From positions 72,476 to 94,452 of the IMG/VR virus record IMGVR_UViG_3300037963_004589: DNA of 21,977 bases. One strand, written 5' to 3'. Source of the DNA: a virus. This document shows, in pieces, positions 1 through 7,810 of this stretch (position 1 is the stretch's first letter; each line of letters begins with the position of its first letter). A program made the translations under genes and the position numbers. The notes under the pieces were generated by a model, which worked only from the letters and a program-made list of their open reading frames with translations, did no database searches and was not told where the DNA came from.

Positions 1-841
1 TCCACTTTTGACGAGAATTAACCTCATAAGTTACTTTTGTCCATAAATCCGAATACCGTTTTACCCAATTATATAAATGATTATTTTTGTAATCCCACAG
101 TGATGCAGACCATGCCCTTGCATTATTATACGATATATCAAAGTCCCATCCTTGTTTTAAAAACAAAGGATATTTAATGTATTTAGAATTATCACCACCT
201 ATTAAATATTCTTCCTCATCGGTTTTTACAATACCCCTTACTAATGCTTCAAATTTAAAAGATTTAAATGGAATCTCATATAATGATGGACTTGGTGGTA
301 TTTCAATATAGGTAGTATGGCCATCAAATTGTAACACCTTTTTACTACCAGGGCCTTTTATCATATCTGGTTTATAATAACCCTTTTGATAACAACGCCA
401 AAATAAATCATCATCTTCCATACCCCAACCCCAATAGTTAGTGTGATAACCATTTACTTTTTCAAATTGTTCAATTGTAAATAAAACCACACCACCAAAG
501 TATTCTACATCTCTTAGTGTGTAATCCCATTGAGATAAGTATGCAGCAATTTGTTTTGGTGTTTCTCCTGGATGAGAATAATCACAATCATCTGTTGGTA
601 ACATATCTACATCGTGAAATGCTACATAATCACATCCATCGTTTTTTGCAGCAATAAATGCAGCATTTTTTGTACCACTACGATTAAATTTTTTATCATC
701 TACTTGATGTCCTATATAAATTCTAAAATCAATATTTCTTTCTTTGAAATATTCTTCTAAATATGGCACTAAAGTATCTAAATGTTTTTGTCTTACACCA
801 TCCCCAATATCTCTAAATGGAATACAAATACCCAACTTCAT
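1..841 (-). CDS. GT7-family galactosyltransferase-like protein with LamG-like insert (partial, C-terminus off window)
   Basis: This gene starts at 841 and runs off the window at base 1; 280 codons are visible. The N-terminus begins MKLGICIPFRD, as in beta-1,4-galactosyltransferase-like (GT7, GT-A fold) enzymes. Family marks are FNRSGTKNAAF (about 52-62), the metal-binding DVD in FHDVDMLP (75-82), YFGGV (114-118), and NGYHTNYWGWGMEDDD (130-145). From about residue 168 the protein leaves the GT fold and becomes beta-rich (KKVLQFDGHTTYIEIP), like the start of a LamG/jelly-roll domain. The order matches the downstream gene, so the two look like tandem paralogues. The start codon overlaps the stop of the upstream gene as ATGA, so translation is probably coupled. 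The expected role is transfer of a hexose from a UDP-sugar onto a glycan; donor and acceptor are unknown. The GT7 call is confident; the LamG call is less so because the domain is cut. Confidence 0.85.
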   Translation of the reverse strand, partial: MKLGICIPFRDIGDGVRQKHLDTLVPYLEEYFKERNIDFRIYIGHQVDDKKFNRSGTKNAAFIAAKNDGCDYVAFHDVDMLPTDDCDYSHPGETPKQIAAYLSQWDYTLRDVEYFGGVVLFTIEQFEKVNGYHTNYWGWGMEDDDLFWRCYQKGYYKPDMIKGPGSKKVLQFDGHTTYIEIPPSPSLYEIPFKSFKFEALVRGIVKTDEEEYLIGGDNSKYIKYPLFLKQGWDFDISYNNARAWSASLWDYKNNHLYNWVKRYSDLWTKVTYEVNSRQKW

Positions 842-2274
842 AAATTTACCTTTAGATGTGTAATGTTTCTTGTATTCTTTTCACTCAGTAATTCAAAATG
901 TAAGGTAGTTAATCCATCATTTTGTAAATTAGTTTTATTATTTGCTACTTGGTCATAAAAATGAACTTGGTTTAATCGTGTGCTTTCAGTTCTCCATCTA
1001 CCATTAAAATAACCATTTCGTTGATGTTTTTGTAATTCAAAACTACTATGTCTACGAAATGGTTTCATAATTTTTACATCAGTTAATTCCATTTCAGTTT
1101 TTGGAATACAATTTTCTGTCTTTGCATAAGAACGAGTATTAGCAGGATTAACTAAATTTATAACTTTACCATGTCTATAATCAAATTCTCTGTCAAGAAT
1201 ACAATGTTTCATATCATAATAAATTTTTAAGTTACTTGCAGAACTATATTGGCCTTGAGATGTTAAATAATTTATACCGTAATTATCATGTAGTTCAAAA
1301 ACTTCATTTCCTGCAAGACAGGTATCCCAATAACAAAAATCTTTTACTAAACCTCGATAACTTTTTATATCTCCTTCTCTAACTGGTATACCAGTTCCTA
1401 AATAAAAAAATTGTGGTTTAGAATCAAATACTTTTCGTTTAAGTATTTTTTGTCCAATCCTACGCCCATCTTGATACATCTTAAGAACTCGTGAACCTCT
1501 ATCATAGGTAACAGTTATTCTAGTCAATTTGGGTGGTGAGTGTTCAGAGGTGATTGTGTAACATTCCTTTTCCACATCCCAAATTTCAAATCTATATCTA
1601 TTGAATGAATTGTAACTTATTGAAGTATCCCAACCAGGTATACTGAATACACAATATTCATCGTGTGTTTTTTGATAATCAGGTATGATATCATCTGGTT
1701 TGAATGTACAATGTAATGTAAAATCTTGTTCTAAATCAATAGTATTTAAACAAGTCATATAGGATTCTTCACCATGAAGATATAAACCTGCATTAAATTC
1801 CTTTTCACTTTTATGTACTATAAAATCTGTACCTATTCCTTGTTCAGTAAGGCGTAGTAATAAGTCATCATCTTCAAATCCCCATCCCCAATACTCATTG
1901 GAGTATCCATTGATTCTCTTAAAAGTGTCAATTGGAAATAAAGTGACTCCTCCAAAATAGGTATCAAAAACTTCTTGTTTTCCACCCTTAAATACTGTTG
2001 CAAGGTGTAGTGGAACATCAGATGGAGAATAGTCCACACGAAGTGGTAACATATCTACATCATGAAAAACAACATACTCACACCGTTTTTTAAGTGCTTC
2101 ATTATAACCAATGTTCAGTAACTTACCACGATTAAATGGTAAATCATCATTTTGTTCAACTACGATTAGGTGAAAGGGAATATTACTTTCACCTAAGTAG
2201 TCTTTTATTTTAGCGGTAAATTTACGAAGATGAGTTGGTCGACCACGATATGGTACGATAACTCCAAGTTTCAT
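838..2274 (-). CDS. Beta-1,4-galactosyltransferase-like GT7 enzyme with LamG-like domain inserted in the fold
   Basis: The 478-residue protein has the full set of GT7 marks: VPYRGR (8-12), FNRGKLLNIG (47-56), HDVDMLP (71-77, metal-binding DVD), YFGGV (106-110), and INGYSNEYWGWGFEDDD (121-137). The FNR, DVD, GGV and GWG-EDDD blocks match animal B4GALT enzymes closely. Residues about 161-335 form a separate beta-rich domain resembling LamG/concanavalin-like folds (DFTLHCTFKP, RITVTYDRGSRVLKMYQDG, FFYLGTG, RGLVKDFCYWD). After it the GT7 C-terminus resumes: TRLNQVHFYDQV, then NDGLTTLHFELL (452-463) and a final ITHLKVNL, which mirrors the B4GALT ending DGLNSL...ITVDI. LamG is therefore an insertion, not a terminal fusion. 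There is no signal peptide or TM segment, unlike eukaryotic relatives. The inserted domain probably recognises the acceptor glycan (inference). The donor sugar cannot be assigned by eye. Confidence 0.88.
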   Translation of the reverse strand: MKLGVIVPYRGRPTHLRKFTAKIKDYLGESNIPFHLIVVEQNDDLPFNRGKLLNIGYNEALKKRCEYVVFHDVDMLPLRVDYSPSDVPLHLATVFKGGKQEVFDTYFGGVTLFPIDTFKRINGYSNEYWGWGFEDDDLLLRLTEQGIGTDFIVHKSEKEFNAGLYLHGEESYMTCLNTIDLEQDFTLHCTFKPDDIIPDYQKTHDEYCVFSIPGWDTSISYNSFNRYRFEIWDVEKECYTITSEHSPPKLTRITVTYDRGSRVLKMYQDGRRIGQKILKRKVFDSKPQFFYLGTGIPVREGDIKSYRGLVKDFCYWDTCLAGNEVFELHDNYGINYLTSQGQYSSASNLKIYYDMKHCILDREFDYRHGKVINLVNPANTRSYAKTENCIPKTEMELTDVKIMKPFRRHSSFELQKHQRNGYFNGRWRTESTRLNQVHFYDQVANNKTNLQNDGLTTLHFELLSEKNTRNITHLKVNL

Positions 2275-2280
2275 CAGTAT

Positions 2281-2469
2281 CTACTTCTTTTCTTCTTCAC
2301 CTACGAACTTGTCATGAAAGCGATACAAATACCATTGTATTCTCTCACTCCATTCTGCTTTATCAACATCTTCGAACCATATTGTAAGAGCATCAAGTAC
2401 ATTAGCAATCTTTTCAAGTGCTTTTACTTTTCTCTCTTCTAAAATTAGTTCTTCATTTGATTTTGCCAT
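2281..2469 (-). CDS. Small helical hypothetical protein (62 aa)
   Basis: This is a 62-residue protein of unknown function. It is charged and predicted mostly helical: a first amphipathic stretch (EERKVKALEKIANVLDAL, about 11-28) is followed by a Trp-rich segment (IWFEDVDKAEWSERIQWYLYRF) and an acidic/lysine tail. The start is supported by a TGAGG Shine-Dalgarno-like element five bases before the ATG, read on the minus strand. It lies between two glycosyltransferase genes, six bases before the downstream GT7 start, so it is probably in the same transcript. No enzyme motif is visible. It could be a small scaffold or accessory protein, but nothing in the sequence proves this. Confidence 0.65.
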   Translation of the reverse strand: MAKSNEELILEERKVKALEKIANVLDALTIWFEDVDKAEWSERIQWYLYRFHDKFVGEEEKK

Positions 2470-2516
2470 AGTAACCTCATGAGTTTAATTAATTAATATA
2501 ACTGTAATAAATATAA

Positions 2517-3365
2517 TCATAAACCACGAATATTCAATATTTTTTTAATTAAATGTTTCCAATATCTATATTCATCGTATTGTGATTCTCCTAATGATTG
2601 AAAATAATATTGCCTATCATTTAAATCAAATTTAAAATTTAAATATTCAAGTGATGATAACATCATCTGATATTCTTTAAAAAAAGATTTTCTACTTTTT
2701 GATTCACTAACTTCTTGTAATCGTTTTTTAACTGTTATATCCCATTTAAAATGATGAACTTGTGTAAAGTTATTTTCTACAGGATATCGTAATGGATGTG
2801 ATTTACCCCACGATGTACTTCCATCATCAAATTGTATAAAGTGTTGACCTGATACAACATTATGTTTACCTTTCAACAATGTAACTTTGTTTGCTTCTGC
2901 TTTACTCAAAGGATAACGAAAAAAACCACCTACTGGCATTTCTTTCCATACATTACAATCTATATCTATATCTACAAATTCTCCATTTTTTCCAATCCTG
3001 TCTACAAATCCACCTGTTACAAATTCATTTCCTAACTCCTCACACTCATCAACTATATCTGTTATTGGTTTGGAATAAATTTGTAACTCATCATCATCTG
3101 ATATAATCCACCAATCATCTGGTTTTAATGATGTGGTTTCATTGTAATAATGTGTAACTCGTTCCCAGTCAAATGGTTTTTCTTCCACAATTTTAAATGG
3201 TTTTAAGTTAAATTTATCTAAAATATATCTTGCCTTTTCTATAACAGGGTCATATCGATGGTGAGAATAAATAATAACAAAAAAATTATCCACTATTGGT
3301 TCATAATGTTTTATCATGTGATACAACATCGTAGTGTTATGTCCACAAACTGTTACTAAATTCAT
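2517..3365 (-). CDS. GT-A type glycosyltransferase (DDDE motif)
   Basis: The 282-residue protein starts MNLVTVCGHNTTML, followed by a Rossmann-like alternation typical of GT2/GT92-like glycosyltransferases that handle a distant acceptor (HMIKHYEPIVDNFFVIIYSH). The key motif is WWIISDDDELQ at residues 85-95; the DDDE run is the expected metal and nucleotide-sugar binding site. The C-terminal half contains His-rich segments (VHHFKWD) seen near the end of such enzymes, followed by a basic helical tail. No membrane segment is seen, so it should act in the cytoplasm of the infected cell. A GGAG element lies five bases before the ATG. Its start overlaps the stop of the SGNH-hydrolase gene (ATGA), so it belongs to the glycan-modifying operon. 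The exact CAZy family is not certain. Confidence 0.75.
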   Translation of the reverse strand: MNLVTVCGHNTTMLYHMIKHYEPIVDNFFVIIYSHHRYDPVIEKARYILDKFNLKPFKIVEEKPFDWERVTHYYNETTSLKPDDWWIISDDDELQIYSKPITDIVDECEELGNEFVTGGFVDRIGKNGEFVDIDIDCNVWKEMPVGGFFRYPLSKAEANKVTLLKGKHNVVSGQHFIQFDDGSTSWGKSHPLRYPVENNFTQVHHFKWDITVKKRLQEVSESKSRKSFFKEYQMMLSSLEYLNFKFDLNDRQYYFQSLGESQYDEYRYWKHLIKKILNIRGL

Positions 3366-4012
3366 CTGTACTCCAAGTAAGGTATTAACTTTTTAGCAAT
3401 AAGTTTATGACCATATTGACTTGGGTGTTTTTTATCAGATGCAAAAACTTTATCCTCATCTACTTTTAATCTACGATGGCCATCCCCACCCCATCTTTTT
3501 TCTGACATAAACCAATTAAAATCATTATCTTCACACCAATTATCAGTTATTATATCAAGTAAAGTATTATTTGGTTTACCCCATTCAATAAAATTAGGTA
3601 AAGATAATTGTTCTCCAATAATATAATCATAACCAAAAATTGGATTAAAAGCTTGAGTAATTTTAAAATTATAACCCTCTAATGATTTATAAAGGTCTTT
3701 TAATAAACTTGGCCATTTCTGTAAGATAATGTCAAAATCTCTTTTTAATGTTTTATTTCTCATGTGTATTTTTAAATTACTCTCATCTCGATGTGGTGTT
3801 GTTAATGCAACAATAATCATATCGTTTCGTTTGTTAATATTATATTTTGATATGTTTACCAAATTAATTATACCTTTATTATTAAAACCATTCCAACCCA
3901 TATTATAATCTTCTAATTTAAAATAATCAGCTATGTGTTTGGTGAAAGTTTCATTTCTATTCACACCCTGTCCATGCACCCATGAATCACCAAAAGACCA
4001 TAACTTACCCAT
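3362..4012 (-). CDS. SGNH/GDSL-type hydrolase
   Basis: The 216-residue protein opens with LWSFGDSWVHGQG: the GDS block I of SGNH hydrolases, with Ser10 the likely nucleophile. A block-II-like segment follows (MGWNGFNNKGI, 38-48). The end carries the expected catalytic Asp/His pair in SDKKHPSQYGH (Asp193, His196). Enzymes of this type remove or move acetyl or other acyl groups on sugars and lipids. There is no signal peptide or TM segment. The start overlaps the sulfotransferase gene by eight bases, and an AAGGAAG element precedes it at good spacing. Placed among glycosyl-, sulfo- and methyltransferases, the most likely substrate is an acyl group on a glycan (inference). The block III Asn is not obvious, so the catalytic set is not fully confirmed. 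Confidence 0.78.
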   Translation of the reverse strand: MGKLWSFGDSWVHGQGVNRNETFTKHIADYFKLEDYNMGWNGFNNKGIINLVNISKYNINKRNDMIIVALTTPHRDESNLKIHMRNKTLKRDFDIILQKWPSLLKDLYKSLEGYNFKITQAFNPIFGYDYIIGEQLSLPNFIEWGKPNNTLLDIITDNWCEDNDFNWFMSEKRWGGDGHRRLKVDEDKVFASDKKHPSQYGHKLIAKKLIPYLEYR

Positions 4013-4601
4013 GTAAACTTCCTTTATTACTGTGTGGAAATGTAGTATCTGGTATATCTTTATTCAAATAAGGACAAAGTTTATCCCACCCATCACCTTG
4101 AGTAATATTCATTTCCAAATAAGTTATGTTTAATTTTTTTAACCATAACAGATTACTCGTATGTTTAAAATATGCTTTTTCTTTCATCCATTTTTTTTGA
4201 TATGTTGGATAGTTTTCAAATGTTTTCTCATCACCTACACCCAACCAATTCCAACTATTATAATGTTTGTTTTTTATATCTCTAATTTTATGTCGTAATA
4301 CAGAATCTACATATTCATCCAAATCTCGTGTAAGTGAAATATACTTTGCAGTTGGATTTTCATTTACAAGATGTGAAAATACAATTGGTTCAAAAAATGG
4401 ATAATCAACATAACAATCATAATCATCTAAATTATGTAATATAGGATTTTGATTTTCTATATTTGATTTTATATTATCTAAAATTGTAAAAAATTTATCA
4501 AATGTAATGCCTGTATCTAATACTTTATACCCAAGTATTTGTAATGCATCAGTAAGAGATTTAGTACCTGATTTATTATATCCTAAAACAAATATTTTCA
4601 T
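4005..4601 (-). CDS. P-loop sulfotransferase-like protein
   Basis: The 198-residue protein begins MKIFVLGYNKSGTKSLTDAL. The GYNKSGTKSL segment is the 5'-phosphosulfate-binding loop typical of PAPS-dependent sulfotransferases, followed by the usual helix and ILGYKVLDTG. A second site, KYISLTRDLDEYVDSVLRHK (about 90-109), fits the 3'-phosphate-binding Arg and Ser of the family. At about 200 residues it is compact compared with many family members. The likely reaction is sulfate transfer from PAPS to a hydroxyl on a glycan or small molecule. It overlaps the methyltransferase upstream (ATGA) and the SGNH gene downstream, so it is co-translated with a sugar-modifying set. A phosphotransferase that shares the P-loop is a less likely alternative. 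Confidence 0.8.
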   Translation of the reverse strand: MKIFVLGYNKSGTKSLTDALQILGYKVLDTGITFDKFFTILDNIKSNIENQNPILHNLDDYDCYVDYPFFEPIVFSHLVNENPTAKYISLTRDLDEYVDSVLRHKIRDIKNKHYNSWNWLGVGDEKTFENYPTYQKKWMKEKAYFKHTSNLLWLKKLNITYLEMNITQGDGWDKLCPYLNKDIPDTTFPHSNKGSLHG

Positions 4602-5320
4602 TTTTTTCTAACGAGTGTTAATCCAGTAGAACTTGGTTTATCTTTAATTATACCATGATTAAAAAAATTAAATACTTCAAATTTTCTTTTATCTATTGTT
4701 TTTACAAATTTACTTGGACCTGTTAAATCATCTCCCTCATGTCCATCTATTTCTGTAAAGTTTTCAACATAAGATTTATCAGTATCGTGTATTGTAATTA
4801 TTCCACCTTTATTCATTATAGTTGTATATAAATCAAAATCCTTTTTCACACCATCAAAGGTGTGATTTGCATCTATGTGTAACAAATCAATTTTGATATC
4901 TTGTTTTACAAAATAATTATGATATGCAGTTTCAGTAGTTTCTTTTATAAATTTTGGTGTAAAATGTCTTCTGAATACACTATCTTTATCTTCCCAATCA
5001 ACTTCTCCATTAAAGCCATTACATGCATCTACAATATAGGTTGAACCATTATCTCCCCATTCCATTGTTACATCGTTGTAAAATCCCTCTTGTGATAAAT
5101 CATATCTTGCTTGAGTCATTATCCTCGGTATGTATCCACCACCACTTCCTAAACAGACTAATGTTTTTAATTTGAAAAAATTAATCAAAGTATATATAAT
5201 CAACCCATCACCCAAATGTTGTTCGGTTGCACCATGTGACCAACGATAAGGAACATCCTCACCCTCGTTTGTTGTTATATATCCTTTTATATAATCATAA
5301 TTTAATAAACTATTATCCAT
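4598..5320 (-). CDS. Class I SAM-dependent methyltransferase-like protein
   Basis: The 240-residue protein has a nucleotide-binding motif I (TLVCLGSGGGYIP, about 53-65), an acidic strand-2 region (STYIVDACNG), and a motif reading DLLHIDANHTFDGVKKDFDLY. It then has GGIITIHDTD, which matches the Methyltransf_24-type class I methyltransferases often found in sugar and O-antigen clusters. Related folds include cephalosporin-hydroxylase-like proteins, so an unusual chemistry cannot be excluded. The IDANH and HDTD acids may bind a metal, as in catechol-type O-methyltransferases. An AAGG element lies four bases upstream of the ATG. It follows the Hint-protein gene after 15 bases and overlaps the sulfotransferase gene. 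The substrate is unknown; a glycan hydroxyl is the natural guess from context. Confidence 0.78.
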   Translation of the reverse strand: MDNSLLNYDYIKGYITTNEGEDVPYRWSHGATEQHLGDGLIIYTLINFFKLKTLVCLGSGGGYIPRIMTQARYDLSQEGFYNDVTMEWGDNGSTYIVDACNGFNGEVDWEDKDSVFRRHFTPKFIKETTETAYHNYFVKQDIKIDLLHIDANHTFDGVKKDFDLYTTIMNKGGIITIHDTDKSYVENFTEIDGHEGDDLTGPSKFVKTIDKRKFEVFNFFNHGIIKDKPSSTGLTLVRKK

Positions 5321-5335
5321 AAAACCTTATATAAA

Positions 5336-6391
5336 TTAAAATGGATTGGAATCACTTCCTTTATTATGTACTAAAAATGTTTTTCCAAAATAAACATCTA
5401 ATGGTTCAACATCTATTTGAACCACTTCAAATCCATCTTCATCATCAATAACTTGTTCAAGTTTTGTAATCAAAACTTCCTCACCGTTTTTGTCCATCAG
5501 ATGTCCACCAACCAACATATTTGGTGGTAGATTCCACATCCAAATATTTTCACCTATTGGTTTATACAACATCTCGTGTTCACCAGTAATCATCTCTTCA
5601 CCATTGTTTATATTCCAATAACTACGAACAAAGTCAAAATTAATATCTTGTACACTTGCAGAATGTTGTGTGAATGTTTCTGTTTTTTCATCACCAAATC
5701 TACACTTTCTCCAATCATCTTCATCTTCATCTAATTGACCAGGCATATTCATTGATATTACCCAATCACCTATATCTAAATCTTCTACTTTCTTTGTAGA
5801 ACCATCTGCCATCTCAATAGGTGTTCCCTCAAGTAAACACGATGGTGAACCACCATATGCATCAACAACAGTAACTGCTTTATCTAAAAAAGTATTATAA
5901 TTAGTAGCATGGTCATTAAACCCATCTGATTGTCCATCTTCTTTAAAACTACAACTTATACCAGTAACAATATTATTTGTACCCGCTGGAAAAAAATCAC
6001 TATCATCACCTGTGCCTGTATTTGCGTTTGATATTGCAATTGCAGCAACACTTGCTGTAATATTATTTATTCCTGCTGAGATGTTAAAATCGTTACCAGC
6101 ACCTTTTGTACTCTTCCATTCAAAGTTATCATTCACACTACCTATTTTAGTTTTGAATCTCGAACCCTCACCACTAAATCTTAAATAGTATTCTTCCGTA
6201 GTTTCTTCCCAATGATATGCATATCCATCAACAGAATCTACTGAATCAATAGAAAAATCTGACATTTTTATATCAGTACCACCACCCGCGTGTTGTTTTA
6301 ATGAAGACTCAGAAGTGTAATCACTACGAGAAGAGGACACTGCTCTAGCAAGTTTTCCTAATGATAAGTTTTGTTTTGCTGCTGTAGACAT
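5336..6391 (-). CDS. Phage structural-like protein with C-terminal Hint (intein-like) domain
   Basis: The 351-residue protein has two parts. Residues 1-184 are a Gly/Ser/Asn/Asp-rich region with a segment common in phage structural proteins (SSLKQHAGGGTDIKMSDF). Residues 185-343 form a Hint domain. Cys185 begins CLLEGTPIEMADGS...VEDLDIGDWV (splicing block A); the block B TxxH is TGEHEML (Thr269, His272); the C-terminal block is VYFGKTFLVHN (His342, Asn343). Asn343 is followed by Lys and an eight-residue tail, not by Cys/Ser/Thr. This fits bacterial-intein-like (BIL) domains that cleave or rearrange themselves rather than splice cleanly. There is no homing endonuclease insertion. It sits next to the fibre and glycan genes, so a self-processing virion or fibre part is likely. 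The Hint call is strong; the role of the N-terminal part is inferred. Confidence 0.85.
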   Translation of the reverse strand: MSTAAKQNLSLGKLARAVSSSRSDYTSESSLKQHAGGGTDIKMSDFSIDSVDSVDGYAYHWEETTEEYYLRFSGEGSRFKTKIGSVNDNFEWKSTKGAGNDFNISAGINNITASVAAIAISNANTGTGDDSDFFPAGTNNIVTGISCSFKEDGQSDGFNDHATNYNTFLDKAVTVVDAYGGSPSCLLEGTPIEMADGSTKKVEDLDIGDWVISMNMPGQLDEDEDDWRKCRFGDEKTETFTQHSASVQDINFDFVRSYWNINNGEEMITGEHEMLYKPIGENIWMWNLPPNMLVGGHLMDKNGEEVLITKLEQVIDDEDGFEVVQIDVEPLDVYFGKTFLVHNKGSDSNPF

Positions 6392-6402
6392 ATTAATAAA
6401 TA

Positions 6403-7500
6403 TTAAGAATTATATATTCTCAGTAATGAATCTACCCACCGTTGTTTATCTCCGTATTTTTTATCTAAATATTCTCGAAGTGGAAATACATAGTCTCGTT
6501 TTTCATTAAGAGTCAAATCACATATATTTTTATATTGTTGATGAAATTCTTCTTTAGTAAATGCTCTAAAAGGGTATTCATATTCTGTCAACCAATCTTT
6601 TGATAATATAGGTATTTTACCAAAATCTAATGCTTGGAAAATACTATATCCAAATGGTTCATATATATGTGCAGAATGAGAAACACCCCAATCTCTATTA
6701 TAAAATTTTTCTAAATAATCATAATTAAATTTATAAATTTTCCAATTTGTAGTATCGGTATTTAAATTTTTTCTCCACCATTGAACATCTTTTGGGTCGG
6801 TTGTTAATTCACAAGATAATCCCTCTAAAAAATGTGGACATTTACGAGTTTCCATTCTTGCTGCAAAACCTATTTTATTGCTTTCAGTTACATCTTTATT
6901 GTGTTTGAATTCATAAAAGTTTGGTATGTGTTGAGTGGAATGTTTTAGTTTACCAGGATTTAAACCAATCCAAAATGGATTTTTAGAAATCTCACACAAT
7001 TCGTTTTCCCATTTTCTTTCCATATGAAAATGAAATGCATGTTCTAAATTTAAAACCATTGAGGCTTTCATTGCTAAATCAACCGATACATGAACTGCAT
7101 TACTATAGATTCTGTCTTGATTTTCAATTAAATATTTATGTGGTGAGTAATATCCATGTAGAATATGTATCCTGCGTGCATTTTTCAATAAATCTTGAAA
7201 TTTTTGTATATCATCCCCTTGCCAGTAATGTTCTAAATCATCTTTTAAAACTTCTTTATAACTTTTTTCTATTTTCTTATGAACTTGTCTACCAGTATTA
7301 CCTTTACCACCAGTCTTCACGCTATTTTTAAAAGTTTTAATTTGTTCTTGTGTTTGTTTTGGTTTGATTCTATGAATTAATAACTTTGGTTTTACTTTTA
7401 ATTTGGGTGCAATATTTTCAATCCAATGATTTACCCAAACATCTGCACCACCACCAACCATTGCACCACCACCAGTGCTATAGTATACATCATATTCCAT
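6403..7500 (-). CDS. GT4-like (GT-B fold) glycosyltransferase
   Basis: The 365-residue protein starts with a glycine-rich loop (YYSTGGGAMVGGGADVWVNHW), typical of the N-terminal domain of GT-B enzymes where a short title such as a name-like motif binds the acceptor. Further marks are HILHGYYSP (112-120), HIPNFYEFK (191-199), IGFAARMETRKCP (210-222), and the donor-binding EPFGYSIFQALDFGKIP (281-297), which is the classic GT4 E-x7-E-like region (EPFG...Q-A-L). A charged stretch near residues 47-90 is an insertion of unknown role. It is expected to be cytoplasmic, using a nucleotide-activated sugar. It starts one base after the 97-residue protein's stop, and is followed by the Hint protein after 11 bases. 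It probably acts with the other sugar enzymes on virion parts or host surface glycans. Confidence 0.82.
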   Translation of the reverse strand: MEYDVYYSTGGGAMVGGGADVWVNHWIENIAPKLKVKPKLLIHRIKPKQTQEQIKTFKNSVKTGGKGNTGRQVHKKIEKSYKEVLKDDLEHYWQGDDIQKFQDLLKNARRIHILHGYYSPHKYLIENQDRIYSNAVHVSVDLAMKASMVLNLEHAFHFHMERKWENELCEISKNPFWIGLNPGKLKHSTQHIPNFYEFKHNKDVTESNKIGFAARMETRKCPHFLEGLSCELTTDPKDVQWWRKNLNTDTTNWKIYKFNYDYLEKFYNRDWGVSHSAHIYEPFGYSIFQALDFGKIPILSKDWLTEYEYPFRAFTKEEFHQQYKNICDLTLNEKRDYVFPLREYLDKKYGDKQRWVDSLLRIYNS

Positions 7501-7501
7501 A

Positions 7502-7795
7502 TTAAGGTTGGAATGAACCTGACATCAAAGTATATCTTGTTTTGTAATCTGACCGAGTTGTAACTTGGTTAATAAACTCTGATTTACTACCTGATATATT
7601 TGCTACACTCGAATCATTTAGTAACTTGGGCATCCAATATTCTTGAAATTTACCCCAAACAGAATTCACTTTACCTGATAGTGCAGATTTAAGCCATAAA
7701 TCAGCAGGATTATCTTCATTGTCTTCATCCCAAATTTGCCACTTTAATAATGTCATATCTTCATCTGAAATTGATTGTGATATTATTGTTGCCAT
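7502..7795 (-). CDS. Small conserved phage protein following the fibre gene (97 aa)
   Basis: This is a 97-residue protein with a layout that I associate with small proteins common in marine T4-like phages. It has a D/E-rich first third (DEDNEDNPADLWLKSAL), then GKVNSVWGKFQEYWMPKLL, a short NDSS turn, and a C-terminal VTTRSDYKTRY. No enzymatic motif is present. A strong AAGGAGT ribosome site that overlaps the stop codon of the fibre gene drives it, so it is translationally linked to the fibre. A fibre accessory, adaptor or chaperone role fits the position, but this is only inferred. The family resemblance is from memory and should be treated with care. Confidence 0.72.
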   Translation of the reverse strand: MATIISQSISDEDMTLLKWQIWDEDNEDNPADLWLKSALSGKVNSVWGKFQEYWMPKLLNDSSVANISGSKSEFINQVTTRSDYKTRYTLMSGSFQP

Positions 7796-7803
7796 TTTAT
7801 TTT

Positions 7804-7810
7804 ACTCCTT
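7804..7810 (-). promoter_or_regulatory. Strong ribosome binding site AAGGAGT overlapping the fibre stop codon
   Basis: Read on the minus strand, AAGGAGT ends eight bases before the ATG at 7795 and overlaps the TAA stop of the fibre gene at 7811-7809. It is the clearest Shine-Dalgarno site in the window. It fixes the start of the 97-residue protein and suggests tight coupling with fibre translation. Confidence 0.8.

Noticed and set aside
2485-2496. 12-base palindrome TTAATTAATTAA upstream of the 62-residue gene
   Set aside because: Simple AT repeat expected by chance at this base composition; no second copy or supporting context.
7035-7331. Plus-strand ORF within the GT4-like glycosyltransferase gene
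   Set aside because: Leu/Tyr/His-rich translation without motif, fully inside a recognised enzyme gene on the other strand.
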